This document shows, one piece after another, positions 1 through 8,232 of a stretch of DNA of 44,847 bases. The position numbers and the translations under genes are program-made. The notes below the pieces were generated by a model. It worked only from the letters and a program-made list of their open reading frames with translations. It did not search any database and had not been told where the DNA came from. Source of the stretch: an uncultured Pelagibacteraceae bacterium (GTDB lineage Bacteria; Pseudomonadota; Alphaproteobacteria; Pelagibacterales; Pelagibacteraceae); NCBI GenBank assembly GCA_902634695.1, contig CACPLE010000006.1, forward strand, positions 1-44,847, in the 5' to 3' direction. The stretch's first letter is position 1; every line of letters begins with the position of its first letter.

Positions 1-2
1 GT

Positions 3-389
3 ATTTACGATGATGTAATGAAACAACACGCATTAAAAACTAAAGAAGATAAAGAGATTAGTAAAAAATTAGCAGTAATAACTACTACTTTAAAATTAAG
101 CAAAAGTTTGAAATCAAACAAAGATTTAAGTTATAGAATATTAGCTCAAATAGCGTCAAGCGTTCCAAAGAGACTAAGATTTGATCGTGTAGAGTATAAT
201 GGTAAAGACAGAGTTACAATAACCGGAATTGCTGCAAGCGATCAAGATATTTTAAATTTTATAGAAAATTTAGGAAATCAAAAATTAATTAAACAAGCTT
301 CATTGGCTTCAGCAACACTAAAAAGAAGCAGTGTATCAGATGGTGCACAAATGAAAGGATTTAGGATTTTAGTAAAAGTAAAAGGTTAA
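3..389 (+). CDS. pilN: PilN-like pilus assembly protein, 5' truncated
   Basis: The reading frame is open from the window edge, so only the C-terminal part is seen; the ATG at 18 is probably internal. The visible segment has a short helical stretch, then an alpha/beta ferredoxin-like part with the PilN pattern of a proline-led 'SVPKRLRFDRVEYNG' strand, a 'VTITGIAASDQDILNFIENL' segment and a final hydrophobic strand. PilN normally spans the inner membrane and pairs with PilO to link the cytoplasmic PilM/ATPase side to PilP and the secretin. The membrane anchor and PilM would lie upstream of the window. pilO starts 3 bases after the stop. Identity rests on this fold pattern plus gene order. Confidence 0.75.
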   Translation: MYDDVMKQHALKTKEDKEISKKLAVITTTLKLSKSLKSNKDLSYRILAQIASSVPKRLRFDRVEYNGKDRVTITGIAASDQDILNFIENLGNQKLIKQASLASATLKRSSVSDGAQMKGFRILVKVKG

Positions 390-392
390 ACT

Positions 393-1067
393 ATGGATTT
401 AAAAAATATAAAAGTTGAAGACTTAAAAGAATTAGCTCTAAAATATTCTGACAAAAAAACTTTAATAAAAATTGGAATATCTGTTGGTGCAATAATTATT
501 TTTTTAATTATTTATTACGCAATACTAAGCCCAATGGTAGACAAAAGAAAAGCTAGGCTTGCAGAAATGACAACCAAGCAAGAAGAAACTGCAACATTGA
601 CTAAAAATATTAAATTGAAAAATAAAAAAATAAAAAAATTAACTCCTGAATATGAAAAATATTCAACATTATTCCATACAAGAGCAGAAGTAGAAGGACT
701 TTACCAAACTCTAAGTGAATTTGCAGACGACAATAATTTGATTATTTCAAAAATTGAAAAAAAGGAAATAAAAGAAGTTTCAAAGGCTGATGCGTTGGCA
801 AAAGTAAGCAAAAAAAAGAAGAAGAAAAAGAAGAAAAAACCAAAAACAAGATCAATTAAAAATGTAGCTTACTATCAAATACCTGTTAATTTTGAAATAA
901 CAGGCAGTTTTCTTGGATATATTAAGTTTAAACGCCAAATATCCCTTTCACAAAAGATGTTGAATTTTGACAAAGAAATAATAAGAGTAGTAAAAGGCGA
1001 TACAACTGGTACGATAAAAGTAAGTGGAACATTAACAATAGTAGGATTGGCAGATGAATTTTATTAA
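393..1067 (+). CDS. pilO: PilO-like inner-membrane alignment protein
   Basis: A 224-residue bitopic protein with a short cytoplasmic N-terminus, one membrane helix at about residues 26-48, a charged coiled-coil stretch (50-90) and a C-terminal periplasmic ferredoxin-like domain ending in strands typical of PilO/GspM. PilO forms a heterodimer with PilN in the periplasm and contacts PilP. Oddly, a run of ten consecutive lysines (residues 140-149), followed by a further basic stretch, interrupts the periplasmic domain. Similar lysine tracts occur in several other genes of this locus. Its end overlaps pilP by 14 bases, implying translational coupling. The assignment relies on size, topology and position between pilN and pilP. 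Confidence 0.8.
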   Translation: MDLKNIKVEDLKELALKYSDKKTLIKIGISVGAIIIFLIIYYAILSPMVDKRKARLAEMTTKQEETATLTKNIKLKNKKIKKLTPEYEKYSTLFHTRAEVEGLYQTLSEFADDNNLIISKIEKKEIKEVSKADALAKVSKKKKKKKKKKPKTRSIKNVAYYQIPVNFEITGSFLGYIKFKRQISLSQKMLNFDKEIIRVVKGDTTGTIKVSGTLTIVGLADEFY

Positions 1068-1569
1068 AATTGTAATAGCATTTTTAGTAATTTTATTAAA
1101 TATAAACAGTTCAGTTTTTGCTGACAGTCATGATACAGATCAAAACATTGTTGATAAAGCAAAAGAAATAAATAAAAAAATTAAAAAACAACAAACCGAT
1201 AAAGAAGCAAATATAAAATCTGAAGTTGGAGATGAAGAACCTTTGCCCTTAAATGATCCATTTGCTGGAGATGCTTCTACAGGCGGAAAAAGAACCGGAT
1301 TACTTCTTGCAGGCTCAGAGGATGAAAAAGATGAAATGAGTTTATTTAATTTTAAACTTGTTGGAATAGTTAAAGGAAAATTTGATGGCTATGCTTCTTT
1401 AATAAATAATGAAGGCGAATTAATAACTTTGCAATTAAATGAAGAATTAAGCGAAGGTGTTAGTTTAGTTGAATTAAGAAAAAATGATATTGTATTTCAA
1501 AATGGTGAAGATTCATATCTAATTATAAATTTTAAAAACCAAATTAAAGAGACATCTGGAGAATATTAA
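1054..1569 (+). CDS. pilP: PilP-like periplasmic pilot protein
   Basis: A 171-residue exported protein. The signal peptide has hydrophobic residues 5-18 and likely cleavage after Ala23 (SVFA). A charged, disordered linker holds the PilP-type 'NDPFAG' motif near residue 66, followed by a compact C-terminal beta domain (about residues 98-165) with the 'FKLVGIVKG...YASLINNEGELITL' pattern that binds secretin N-domains. PilP connects PilNO to the PilQ secretin. Classical PilP is a lipoprotein, but no cysteine is present here, so this copy should be soluble in the periplasm. It starts inside pilO, and its stop overlaps the secretin start in a TAATG junction. Confidence 0.8.
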   Translation: MNFIKIVIAFLVILLNINSSVFADSHDTDQNIVDKAKEINKKIKKQQTDKEANIKSEVGDEEPLPLNDPFAGDASTGGKRTGLLLAGSEDEKDEMSLFNFKLVGIVKGKFDGYASLINNEGELITLQLNEELSEGVSLVELRKNDIVFQNGEDSYLIINFKNQIKETSGEY

Positions 1570-3110
1570 TGAACAAAAAATTTTTTAATATAATTACTTT
1601 ATTTTCTGTTTTTATTTTAGTTTTAACAGGGTGTTCTCAGCAAGGTAAATTTGGAAAACCTTTTAAACATAATACACCTTTAATAAAAGAAGACATAAAA
1701 AACTCAGGAAAAAAAGAAATTCAAAAAACTGTAGATATGGGGCCTAGCCCAGTTGAAGGAGATGTTGAAAAATTACAGAAAAGAAAACAATTGTCATCTG
1801 TAAAATCAAAAAATTATCTTCTTATTCCCGAAGAATACACATCTTTAAAACAAAACCTGTCATTTAAATTTCAAAATCTTGATTATAAAGAAGCTATGAC
1901 CCTAATGGCTAAAATGGGAAACATTAATATTTTAGTAGGAGAAGAAGTTGCAGGTTCTATCTCAGCTGAACTTGATAATGTTCCATGGGATAAAGCATTT
2001 AATGCATTATTAGACATGAAAAATTTTGCAGCAGATATTGATGTTTCAAACAATATTATAAGAGTTCATTCACCAGCAGTATTGACTTCTCAAGAAAGTT
2101 ATAAGTCTGCAAGAGCGTCAGCAGTTAAAAAGAAAGTTGAACTTGAGGACTCGGTTGAACCAATTATTTCTGAGATATTTAGACTCTACTATATTTCTCC
2201 AGCTGAAGCAAAAGCGACAATAACTGAACTATTTACTGACACAACAGGAGGATCGAGTTTCATACCAATACAGGTAACTGAAGAAAAAACAACGCGATCA
2301 ATAATAGTCAGAGGTAAAGCAAAAGATTTAGATGTAGTTGATAAAGTAATTCGAGAAATAGATGTAAGAACTAAACAAGTTTTAATAGAAGCTTTCATAG
2401 TAGAAGCATCTTCGACATTTGAAAAAGCACTTGGAAGTAAATTGGGGGGAGTATACACAAGACAGCAAGAACAAATAGGTGGTACTGTTGGTGGAAGCTC
2501 AGCTAGTAGTGGAATTACCGATACGACAGCTGCAATTGGAGGTACACAAGATCTATTAACAAGCTTTGGAGCAGCAGGAGCAACAAGCGGTATTGGAATT
2601 TTGAAGAGAACCGGTTCTGGAGTTTTAAAAGTTCAATTAGATGCATTAGAAAAAGAAGGTCTTGGAAAAACAATTTCAAATCCAAAAGTTTTTACAATTG
2701 ATAATCAACTTGCAACAATTACACAGGGTGAACAAATTGCGGTTACTACGAACACAGGCTCAGGAACATCAAGCACAGAATTTAAGGATGCAGCCCTGAA
2801 ATTAAATGTTACTCCTAGTATTATAGGTGATGGAAATGTACTTTTAGATATTACGGTTAATAATGACACTCCAAATAGATCATCAGGAGCCGATGTAGGA
2901 ATAAACAAAATGGAGATAAAAACTAAGCTTTTAATAGCAGATGGGGATATTGTTGTAATTGGTGGTATAAAAAGAAATGCAGTTGCCTCTTCTTCATCAG
3001 CAACACCAGGAGTTGGCAAACTTCCTGTTGTAGGAAATCTATTTAAAGGAAAATCGAACAGTGATACGCTTAGTGAGTTATTAATATTTATAGCGCCAAG
3101 GATTTTATAA
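1569..3110 (+). CDS. pilQ: Type IV pilus secretin (PilQ/MshL-like lipoprotein)
   Basis: A 513-residue outer-membrane secretin through which the pilus exits. The N-terminus is a lipoprotein signal with lipobox LTGC (Cys22). An STN-like domain lies at about residues 95-168, a second N-domain with 'RLYYISPAEAKATITELF' and 'RSIIVRGKAKDLDVVDKVI' at about 203-275, and the secretin channel at about 280-513. The channel carries 'GLGKTISNPKVFTIDNQLATI' and ends in the family signature 'VGKLPVVGNLFKGK....LSELLIFIAPRIL'. A Gly/Ser/Thr-rich insertion near residues 300-335 probably forms the gate loops. The lipid anchor suggests the MshL branch, which can reach the outer membrane without a separate pilotin. 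It is joined to pilP and pilB by 1-base overlaps. Confidence 0.92.
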   Translation: MNKKFFNIITLFSVFILVLTGCSQQGKFGKPFKHNTPLIKEDIKNSGKKEIQKTVDMGPSPVEGDVEKLQKRKQLSSVKSKNYLLIPEEYTSLKQNLSFKFQNLDYKEAMTLMAKMGNINILVGEEVAGSISAELDNVPWDKAFNALLDMKNFAADIDVSNNIIRVHSPAVLTSQESYKSARASAVKKKVELEDSVEPIISEIFRLYYISPAEAKATITELFTDTTGGSSFIPIQVTEEKTTRSIIVRGKAKDLDVVDKVIREIDVRTKQVLIEAFIVEASSTFEKALGSKLGGVYTRQQEQIGGTVGGSSASSGITDTTAAIGGTQDLLTSFGAAGATSGIGILKRTGSGVLKVQLDALEKEGLGKTISNPKVFTIDNQLATITQGEQIAVTTNTGSGTSSTEFKDAALKLNVTPSIIGDGNVLLDITVNNDTPNRSSGADVGINKMEIKTKLLIADGDIVVIGGIKRNAVASSSSATPGVGKLPVVGNLFKGKSNSDTLSELLIFIAPRIL

Positions 3111-4861
3111 TGCTTAAAATAAGTAGAGAAAGTGAAATTAACCTAATCAACGTCTTGATCGATCACGACATTATTTCAGGTAAAGATTTAATTAATATTA
3201 AGAAAGTTAGCACTGAAAAAAATAAATCTCAAATTGATGCAGTATTTGAACTTAAACTTACTGATGAAGAAAAAATTTTAAATGTACTTGTTAAAGAACA
3301 AAATTTAGAAACTGTAGATTTATCAAAAATTGAATTATCAGATGAAATTAAAAGCGTTCTTCCATCTAACTATATAAATACAAATTTTGTTGCTCCATTT
3401 AAAGTTGAAGGAAATACACTTCACATTGCAATTCCAGATAGTTCAAAATTAGGCTTAATGAGAAATTTAAAAGCTATCACAAAAAAAAATATTGAACTTC
3501 ATGCTGCAAAAATTACTCACATTTCAGAGTTTATAGAAAAATTATTAAGTGAAAGTGGCGATGTAACAGCTGCTACAATTAGAAAAGAAAACAGAGAAAA
3601 AACAAAAACTTTTGACAGTGATTTAGGAGAGGCAGGAGAAGTTCTTGAAAAACCACCTGAAGAAGATATTGAAGCAATAGAAAACGAGTCAGAGGTAATT
3701 AAATTTAGTACAGCAGTAGTGGCCGAAGCAATTAAATCTGGTGTTAGTGATATTCACATTGAACCATATAGATTTACTTCAAGAGTTCGTTATCGTCAGG
3801 ATGGTATGCTGCAAGAACAAGAGCAGTATAAAAAATTTCTTCACGATAACTACGGTGCTGTAGTAACTCGTTTTAAGATAATGGGTAAACTTGATATTGC
3901 AGAAAGAAGATTGCCACAAGATGGTGCAATCAATTTTAAAATTGATGGAAAGGTAGTTGACCTTCGACTATCTATTTTACCTACAGCTAGCAATGAAAGA
4001 ATTGTAATGCGGGTTTTAAATAAAGATGCGGGAGATATAACTCTCGAGCAATTAAATTTTGAAGATGCTGATTTAAAAAACTTAAGAAAAGCGATTCATG
4101 GTACTCAAGGTTTAATTCTTGTAACAGGCCCAACCGGTTCTGGAAAATCAACAACATTGTACAGTATTCTTAAAGAAGTAAGTAAACCACATTTAAATAT
4201 TTTGACCGCAGAAGATCCAGTTGAATATGAACTAGATGGAGTTGGGCAAGTTCAAATTAAAGATGATATTGGACTAAGTTTTTCAGCCGCATTAAGATCT
4301 TTTCTTCGTCAAGATCCAGAAATAATTCTAGTTGGAGAGATGAGAGATAAAGAGACAGTTGATATTGGATTAAAAGCTGCACTTACTGGGCACTTAGTTT
4401 TTAGTACACTTCACACTAATGATGCTCCAAGTACAATTACTAGATTGCAAAATATGGGAACACCCGATTATTTAATTAGTGCTGCAACTCAGATGGTGCT
4501 TGCGCAAAGACTTGCAAGAAAAAACTGTAAAGATTGTAGAGTTCCAGATGAAGATGTAAATCCCAAAGTTTTAACTGATTTAGGTTTTTCTCCCGAACAA
4601 GCATCAAGAGTGAAAGCTACAAAAGGAAAAGGTTGTTCAAAATGTAAAAACACAGGTTACAAAGGTAGACAAGGTATATATGAAATTTTGGTGGTTACTA
4701 AACCAATTAAAGAAGCCATACTTAAACAAGCTACCACTCCAGAATTAAAGGCAATTGCAATAAAAGAAGGCTTTCAAACTATGCAAGATATGGGAAGAAG
4801 AATGATTGCAAATGGCTCCCTTAGTTTTAGGGAGTATGAGAGAGTTTTATCCTCTTCATAA
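3110..4861 (+). CDS. pilB: Pilus assembly ATPase (PilB/GspE/MshE family)
   Basis: A 583-residue hexameric cytoplasmic ATPase that powers pilus extension. The N-terminal GspE-N/MshEN region (about 1-150) is degenerate and I cannot support c-di-GMP binding. The catalytic core carries Walker A GPTGSGKS (residues 340-347), the Asp box around 'TAEDPVEYEL', a Walker B-like 'IILVGEMRD' (about 405-413) and the His box 'LTGHLVFSTLHTND'. A zinc-binding tetracysteine follows (Cys473/476 and Cys509/512), typical of extension ATPases and absent from PilT retraction ATPases. No PilT is in the window. It is translationally coupled to the secretin and followed 7 bases later by pilC. Confidence 0.93.
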   Translation: MLKISRESEINLINVLIDHDIISGKDLINIKKVSTEKNKSQIDAVFELKLTDEEKILNVLVKEQNLETVDLSKIELSDEIKSVLPSNYINTNFVAPFKVEGNTLHIAIPDSSKLGLMRNLKAITKKNIELHAAKITHISEFIEKLLSESGDVTAATIRKENREKTKTFDSDLGEAGEVLEKPPEEDIEAIENESEVIKFSTAVVAEAIKSGVSDIHIEPYRFTSRVRYRQDGMLQEQEQYKKFLHDNYGAVVTRFKIMGKLDIAERRLPQDGAINFKIDGKVVDLRLSILPTASNERIVMRVLNKDAGDITLEQLNFEDADLKNLRKAIHGTQGLILVTGPTGSGKSTTLYSILKEVSKPHLNILTAEDPVEYELDGVGQVQIKDDIGLSFSAALRSFLRQDPEIILVGEMRDKETVDIGLKAALTGHLVFSTLHTNDAPSTITRLQNMGTPDYLISAATQMVLAQRLARKNCKDCRVPDEDVNPKVLTDLGFSPEQASRVKATKGKGCSKCKNTGYKGRQGIYEILVVTKPIKEAILKQATTPELKAIAIKEGFQTMQDMGRRMIANGSLSFREYERVLSSS

Positions 4862-4868
4862 TTAATAA

Positions 4869-6107
4869 ATGGAAACATTTACATATAAAGGTATTTCAGC
4901 AGGCAAATATGTGGAAGGTGAAGTTGAAGCGTTAAATCAAGAAGAAGCTTCTCATAAGCTTAAAGAAGATAAAATCATAATTACCAATATAACTAGAACA
5001 AAGAAAAAAAAAGGTGAAGCAAAAGCCAAAGGTAAAGGCAAGGGACTTTCATTATTTGGCAAAAAGAAAGTAAAAGTAGAAGACATTTTAATATTTTCAA
5101 AGCAATTTGCAACCATGGTTAAAGCAGGCTTGCCAATACTAGAAGTTCTTGCAATGTTAAGAGATCAACTTGAAAACCCATCAATTAAAGAAATAATTGA
5201 AGATATAAGAAAAAGTCTTGAAGGTGGTGTAACACTTTCAAAGTGTTTTGAAAAATACCCGCAGTATTTTGATAACGTGTATGTAAACTTAATAAAGGCT
5301 GGTGAGGCCAGTGGTAAACTAGATCTCTTTCTTTTAAAAATTGTAGATTCTTTAGAAAAGAAAGAAAAAATTAAAAAGAAAATTAAAGGTGCTTTAATGT
5401 ACCCAGCTATAATGTTCACTGTTGCAATTACAGTAAGTGCCTTCATGTTAGTAAAAGTTGTGCCAGTATTTGCTAAAATGTATGAAGGTATGGGAATTGC
5501 ACTTCCAAAACCAACAGCAATTATATTAGGAATGAGCGATTTTTTAAGAGGTACTGGTGGACTGATGTTGTTATTAGGATCTATTAGTGGTTATTTCATT
5601 TTTAAATATTTAACAACAAAGAACGAAAAAATTAAATACAAATGGCACAAACAAGTTTTAAAGTTGCCTGTGTTTGGAGAGATGATTTTAAAATCTTTAC
5701 TTGCAAGAATTTCATTAATTATGGGAAACCTTAGTGCTGCTGGAGTTAATTTATTAGAGAGTATAGAAATTGCAAAATCAGTTAGCAATAATGTAGTCGT
5801 AACTGAAGCTTTAGAAAATGTAAAAAAAGGAGTTTTTTCAGGAGATACTTTAACAAAACTTTTTTTAAAGGAACCTTTGTTTCCACCCACATTCAGCCAA
5901 CTAATTTCAGTTGGGGAACAAACTGGGCAATTAGATGAAATGTTTGGATCTGTTGCAAGTTACTATGAAGAAGAATTTGATACTTCTGTAGATAATATGT
6001 CTGCTTTAATTGAACCAATCATGATTGTTTTTATGGGCCTTATGATTGGTGGACTAATGATAGCGATGTATTCTCCAATATTTAATGTTGGAGCATTAAT
6101 AGGTTAA
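4869..6107 (+). CDS. pilC: Pilus inner-membrane platform protein (PilC/GspF)
   Basis: A 412-residue polytopic protein with two repeated GspF domains and membrane helices near residues 178-200, 225-245 and 378-405. Family signatures are visible: 'FSKQFATMVKAGLPILEVL', 'GEASGKLD', 'ALMYPAIM' and 'EQTGQLDEMF...YYEEEFDTSVD'. PilC lets the PilB motor move pilin subunits out of the membrane. A lysine/glycine-rich tract (residues 44-68) separates a small N-terminal domain from the first GspF repeat; it is longer and more basic than usual and echoes lysine tracts elsewhere in the locus. The gene ends tail-to-tail with the leftward HATPase gene, overlapping it by 4 bases. Confidence 0.93.
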   Translation: METFTYKGISAGKYVEGEVEALNQEEASHKLKEDKIIITNITRTKKKKGEAKAKGKGKGLSLFGKKKVKVEDILIFSKQFATMVKAGLPILEVLAMLRDQLENPSIKEIIEDIRKSLEGGVTLSKCFEKYPQYFDNVYVNLIKAGEASGKLDLFLLKIVDSLEKKEKIKKKIKGALMYPAIMFTVAITVSAFMLVKVVPVFAKMYEGMGIALPKPTAIILGMSDFLRGTGGLMLLLGSISGYFIFKYLTTKNEKIKYKWHKQVLKLPVFGEMILKSLLARISLIMGNLSAAGVNLLESIEIAKSVSNNVVVTEALENVKKGVFSGDTLTKLFLKEPLFPPTFSQLISVGEQTGQLDEMFGSVASYYEEEFDTSVDNMSALIEPIMIVFMGLMIGGLMIAMYSPIFNVGALIG

Positions 6108-6517
6108 ATTTTTTTTGTTAATACAAGGTGGTTAACCCAACCTTTTTCATCTTTTTTAAAAACAGCGCCGTCCATGATTTGTTTAATAAAATAAGTGCCT
6201 AATCCACCGGGCTTAATATCATCTAATTGTCGATGTTGAATATTTTCAGGCACAACAGCTTTTCCTTTATCAAAAAATCCTATTTCTAATTTTCCATCAT
6301 TTAATGCAATTTTAATTTCCATTCTATCAGTTGTTGAATCCACACCTTTATAACCGTGCTTAACTATATTTTGAGCTGCTTCAGCTATAGCAAGAACTAA
6401 TTCATCTTTTTGTTCTTGGGGTAAATTTATTTTTTCAAAAACATCTCTAGAAAATGTTCTAACCTCTTTTAGGCTTGCGCTACTTACAAGAAAATCTTTA
6501 GATTCTGATAAATTCAT
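6104..6517 (-). CDS. RsbW/SpoIIAB-like HATPase serine kinase (anti-sigma type)
   Basis: A 137-residue single-domain GHKL ATPase. The N-box is 'AIAEAAQNIVKHG' (Glu46, Asn50, His54), the G1 box is 'FFDKGK' (Asp83, Gly85) and the G2 box is 'PGGLGTYFIKQIMD'. In RsbW/SpoIIAB proteins this domain phosphorylates a STAS antagonist and, when free, binds a sigma factor or other target. The neighbour immediately upstream on the same strand is a STAS protein whose stop overlaps this start by 1 base (TAATG), a classic kinase/antagonist pair. Two PP2C phosphatases lie in the same locus. No sigma factor gene follows; the next gene is the convergent pilC. The target is unknown. Confidence 0.88.
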   Translation of the reverse strand: MNLSESKDFLVSSASLKEVRTFSRDVFEKINLPQEQKDELVLAIAEAAQNIVKHGYKGVDSTTDRMEIKIALNDGKLEIGFFDKGKAVVPENIQHRQLDDIKPGGLGTYFIKQIMDGAVFKKDEKGWVNHLVLTKKI

Positions 6518-6816
6518 TATTCAAGGTTTAATATCTGTTCTAATTTTGCCATCATAATTACTTTTAAAACAGATTTACTAACTTCTTTTACAACTACTTT
6601 TGTATTTTTTTCTAACGCTTTTTGATGACTTTCAATAAGAACAGAAATTCCTGATGAATCCATATATGAAACATCTTTTAAATTTAAATGAACTTCTTTA
6701 CCTGCTTCAACCAAAGGTAAAATTACTTCTTTGGCTTTTTCAGTGACGTCCATGTCTATTTCTCCATTTAGGAAAACAGTACTGACATTGGCTTCTTCGG
6801 TTACTTTGTAAGTCAT
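6517..6816 (-). CDS. STAS-domain anti-anti-sigma factor (RsbV/SpoIIAA-like)
   Basis: A 99-residue STAS domain with the family strand 'VSTVFLNGEIDMDV' and the phosphorylation-site motif 'VSYMDSSGISVL'. By alignment with SpoIIAA the second serine (Ser55) is the expected phosphoacceptor. Unphosphorylated antagonist sequesters the HATPase kinase; PP2C phosphatases regenerate it. It is the first gene of a two-gene leftward operon with the kinase. Its start faces the pilin genes across about 200 bases containing a double dyad (6867-6890), so the switch and the major pilins may share a control region. Function is assigned from motif and operon structure; the partner proteins are inferred. Confidence 0.9.
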   Translation of the reverse strand: MTYKVTEEANVSTVFLNGEIDMDVTEKAKEVILPLVEAGKEVHLNLKDVSYMDSSGISVLIESHQKALEKNTKVVVKEVSKSVLKVIMMAKLEQILNLE

Positions 6817-6866
6817 TTTTTAAAGATTGATAACATTAATTATTTATTATTAAAATCAAGAAATTG

Positions 6867-6890
6867 GAACCCATATTGGGCATTTAATGC
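6867..6890. promoter_or_regulatory. Double dyad between STAS and pilin genes
   Basis: GAAC (6867-6870) is followed directly by CCATATTGG (6871-6879) and then GCATTTAATGC (6880-6890). These are two abutting inverted repeats of form CCA-N3-TGG and GCAT-N3-ATGC. The same layout occurs at 10043-10067 ahead of the FecR gene. It lies 51 bases from the leftward STAS start and about 123 bases from the pilin start. I read it as an operator or promoter element for a shared regulator; the protein that binds it is unknown. The rest of the 6817-7013 gap is AT-rich, with no other clear element. Confidence 0.5.
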
Positions 6891-7000
6891 CATATTTTTT
6901 TAGGTTATTTGTGATTTTTTAGTCTTTACATGTTGAATAATATTATATTTACTTAACTATTAATATTATTTTAAGTATATATGCATACATACAAATATAA

Positions 7001-7007
7001 AGAAGGA
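7001..7007 (+). promoter_or_regulatory. Shine-Dalgarno site fixing the first pilin start
   Basis: AGAAGGA sits 6 bases before the ATG at 7014. An upstream in-frame ATG at 6981 has no such site and would add 11 residues ahead of a perfect prepilin leader, so 7014 is the better start. Confidence 0.8.
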
Positions 7008-7013
7008 TGGGAT

Positions 7014-7484
7014 ATGAAAAATAAAAACAAAGGTTTTACACTAATAGAACTATTAGTAGTTGTAGCCATTATAGGAATTTTAGCTGCAGTTGGTACAGTT
7101 GCTTACACAGGTTATACCGCTTCAGCAAAAAAGAATGCTTCTGCGACGTTGCATTCTCAAGCTGCAAAATATTTAGCTGCAGAAGTACAGAAATGTACTC
7201 TAAACTCAGGCGGAACAGCTATGGAAGGTAACATTGATTGCGATGGAACAGATGGTGGTACAGACGACCCAACAGGTGCAAATTATGCTGCTCATTATGT
7301 TACAGTAGCAAATGTTAAAAACCCTCACACACCGTCACAGGCTGGAGCTACAGTTGGAGCTGTCCCTACTGCGGGAGGTGTAACTGGTTTACTATATCTT
7401 ACAGTTGACGATGATGACATTGTGCTTACAATGATTCCAGAAGATGGTGCAGCTACTTTATCTATAACTGTAACAGTAGAGTAA
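7014..7484 (+). CDS. Type IV prepilin, first copy
   Basis: A 156-residue prepilin. The class III leader MKNKNKG is cut before Phe by prepilin peptidase, giving a mature N-terminus 'FTLIELLVVVAIIGILAAV' with the invariant Glu5 and a hydrophobic alpha1 helix. The globular part contains a cysteine pair (in 'QKCTLNS' and 'IDCDG') that can form a disulfide, a Gly/Thr/Asp-rich loop and a late acidic 'TVDDDD' motif also present in the next gene. Being the first pilin after the assembly genes with a strong ribosome site, it may be the major subunit. No prepilin peptidase is in the window. Confidence 0.92.
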   Translation: MKNKNKGFTLIELLVVVAIIGILAAVGTVAYTGYTASAKKNASATLHSQAAKYLAAEVQKCTLNSGGTAMEGNIDCDGTDGGTDDPTGANYAAHYVTVANVKNPHTPSQAGATVGAVPTAGGVTGLLYLTVDDDDIVLTMIPEDGAATLSITVTVE

Positions 7485-7517
7485 CGCGTTAAAAGTTTAA
7501 GTTATAAAAAAAAATTT

Positions 7518-7973
7518 ATGACTACTAAAAGCTCAGGCTTTACTTTAATTGAGCTTTTAGTAGTTGTTGCAATAATAGGAATTCTTGCAGCCGTTGGCAC
7601 AGTTTCTTACAACGGTTACATCTCAGCAACAAAAAAGAAAGCTGCTATAAACATGATGCAGACAATTGGATTAGCACAAACTGAAGAGTTATCGAGTTTT
7701 GGTTTATATTATTATTCTCAAGCTGGCGCTGACTCAGCAGCAAGTTGTGCTCCTAATAGTGATGGAATTAATACTAATTTATTCGGCGATGATGTAATTG
7801 ATCAAAAAGCTTATGGTTTTTGTATAGGACAATTTCTTCCTGACGAGGGAGCCCTTCCTAATGAGTCTGTTTATACAATAGTAGCTAAAGGACTAAAACC
7901 AGATGGCACAGTTGACGATGATGATCCATGCACTATGACTTTAACTTCAAAAGGAGCTTTTACAGATTGCTAG
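7518..7973 (+). CDS. Type IV prepilin, second copy
   Basis: A 151-residue prepilin with leader MTTKSSG, cleavage before Phe, and a mature N-terminal helix almost identical to that of the preceding gene (shared 'GFTLIELLVVVAIIGILAAVGTV' split by the cleavage site). It has four cysteines (in 'AASCAP', 'GFCIG', 'DPCTM' and the C-terminal 'TDC'), allowing two disulfides, and repeats the 'TVDDDD' acidic motif. The globular domain is otherwise unlike the first copy. It starts 33 bases downstream of it with only a weak ribosome site. It looks like a tandem duplicate that diverged into a second or minor subunit. Confidence 0.9.
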   Translation: MTTKSSGFTLIELLVVVAIIGILAAVGTVSYNGYISATKKKAAINMMQTIGLAQTEELSSFGLYYYSQAGADSAASCAPNSDGINTNLFGDDVIDQKAYGFCIGQFLPDEGALPNESVYTIVAKGLKPDGTVDDDDPCTMTLTSKGAFTDC

Positions 7974-7982
7974 GGGTAAATT

Positions 7983-8228
7983 ATGTTTTTCGAAAAAATA
8001 AAAAACTTCTTAAGAGAAACTGCGTCTGGGGACCTTTCATTTAAAGAAAAAATTTTTACAAGTTTAAGTATATTTTGGATAATTCTTATTGGATATTTAA
8101 CTTGGTGGAATGGCTTAAAAGGTGAGAGCCTAGATAAAAGCTTTCGTTGGGATGAGTGGGCATGGTTTGGATTAGTGCCAGCTTTAACACCATTTTTATT
8201 CTATATTATTTGGAAAAAGAGAGATTGA
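7983..8228 (+). CDS. Small two-helix membrane protein of the pilus locus
   Basis: An 81-residue protein I do not recognise. It has an amphipathic basic N-terminus (about 1-24), a membrane helix at about 26-43 ending in 'GYLTWWNGL', a short aromatic/charged loop ('RWDEWAWFG') and a second helix at about 62-76 ending in the basic 'WKKRD'. Both termini are probably cytoplasmic. The ribosome site TAGGGG overlaps the stop of the second pilin gene, and the next gene begins 4 bases downstream, so it is clearly part of the pilin operon. It could be a pilus accessory protein or an adaptor for the downstream TPR/barrel protein; nothing in the sequence decides this. Confidence 0.7.
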   Translation: MFFEKIKNFLRETASGDLSFKEKIFTSLSIFWIILIGYLTWWNGLKGESLDKSFRWDEWAWFGLVPALTPFLFYIIWKKRD

Positions 8229-8232
8229 ACAA

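Noticed and set aside
3110-3560. c-di-GMP-binding MshEN domain in the pilus ATPase
   Set aside because: The N-terminal domain has the general shape, but I cannot see the full conserved binding motif, so ligand binding is not claimed.
6865-6895. Sigma-54 (-24/-12) or heat-shock (CCCATNT) promoter near the pilin genes
   Set aside because: GG and GC are not spaced by 10 bases for sigma-54, and no CTTGAA lies at the right distance for RpoH. The palindromic reading explains the bases better.
6981-7013. Upstream ATG as the first pilin start
   Set aside because: It would place 11 residues before a perfect prepilin leader, and the only strong ribosome site (7001-7007) serves the ATG at 7014.
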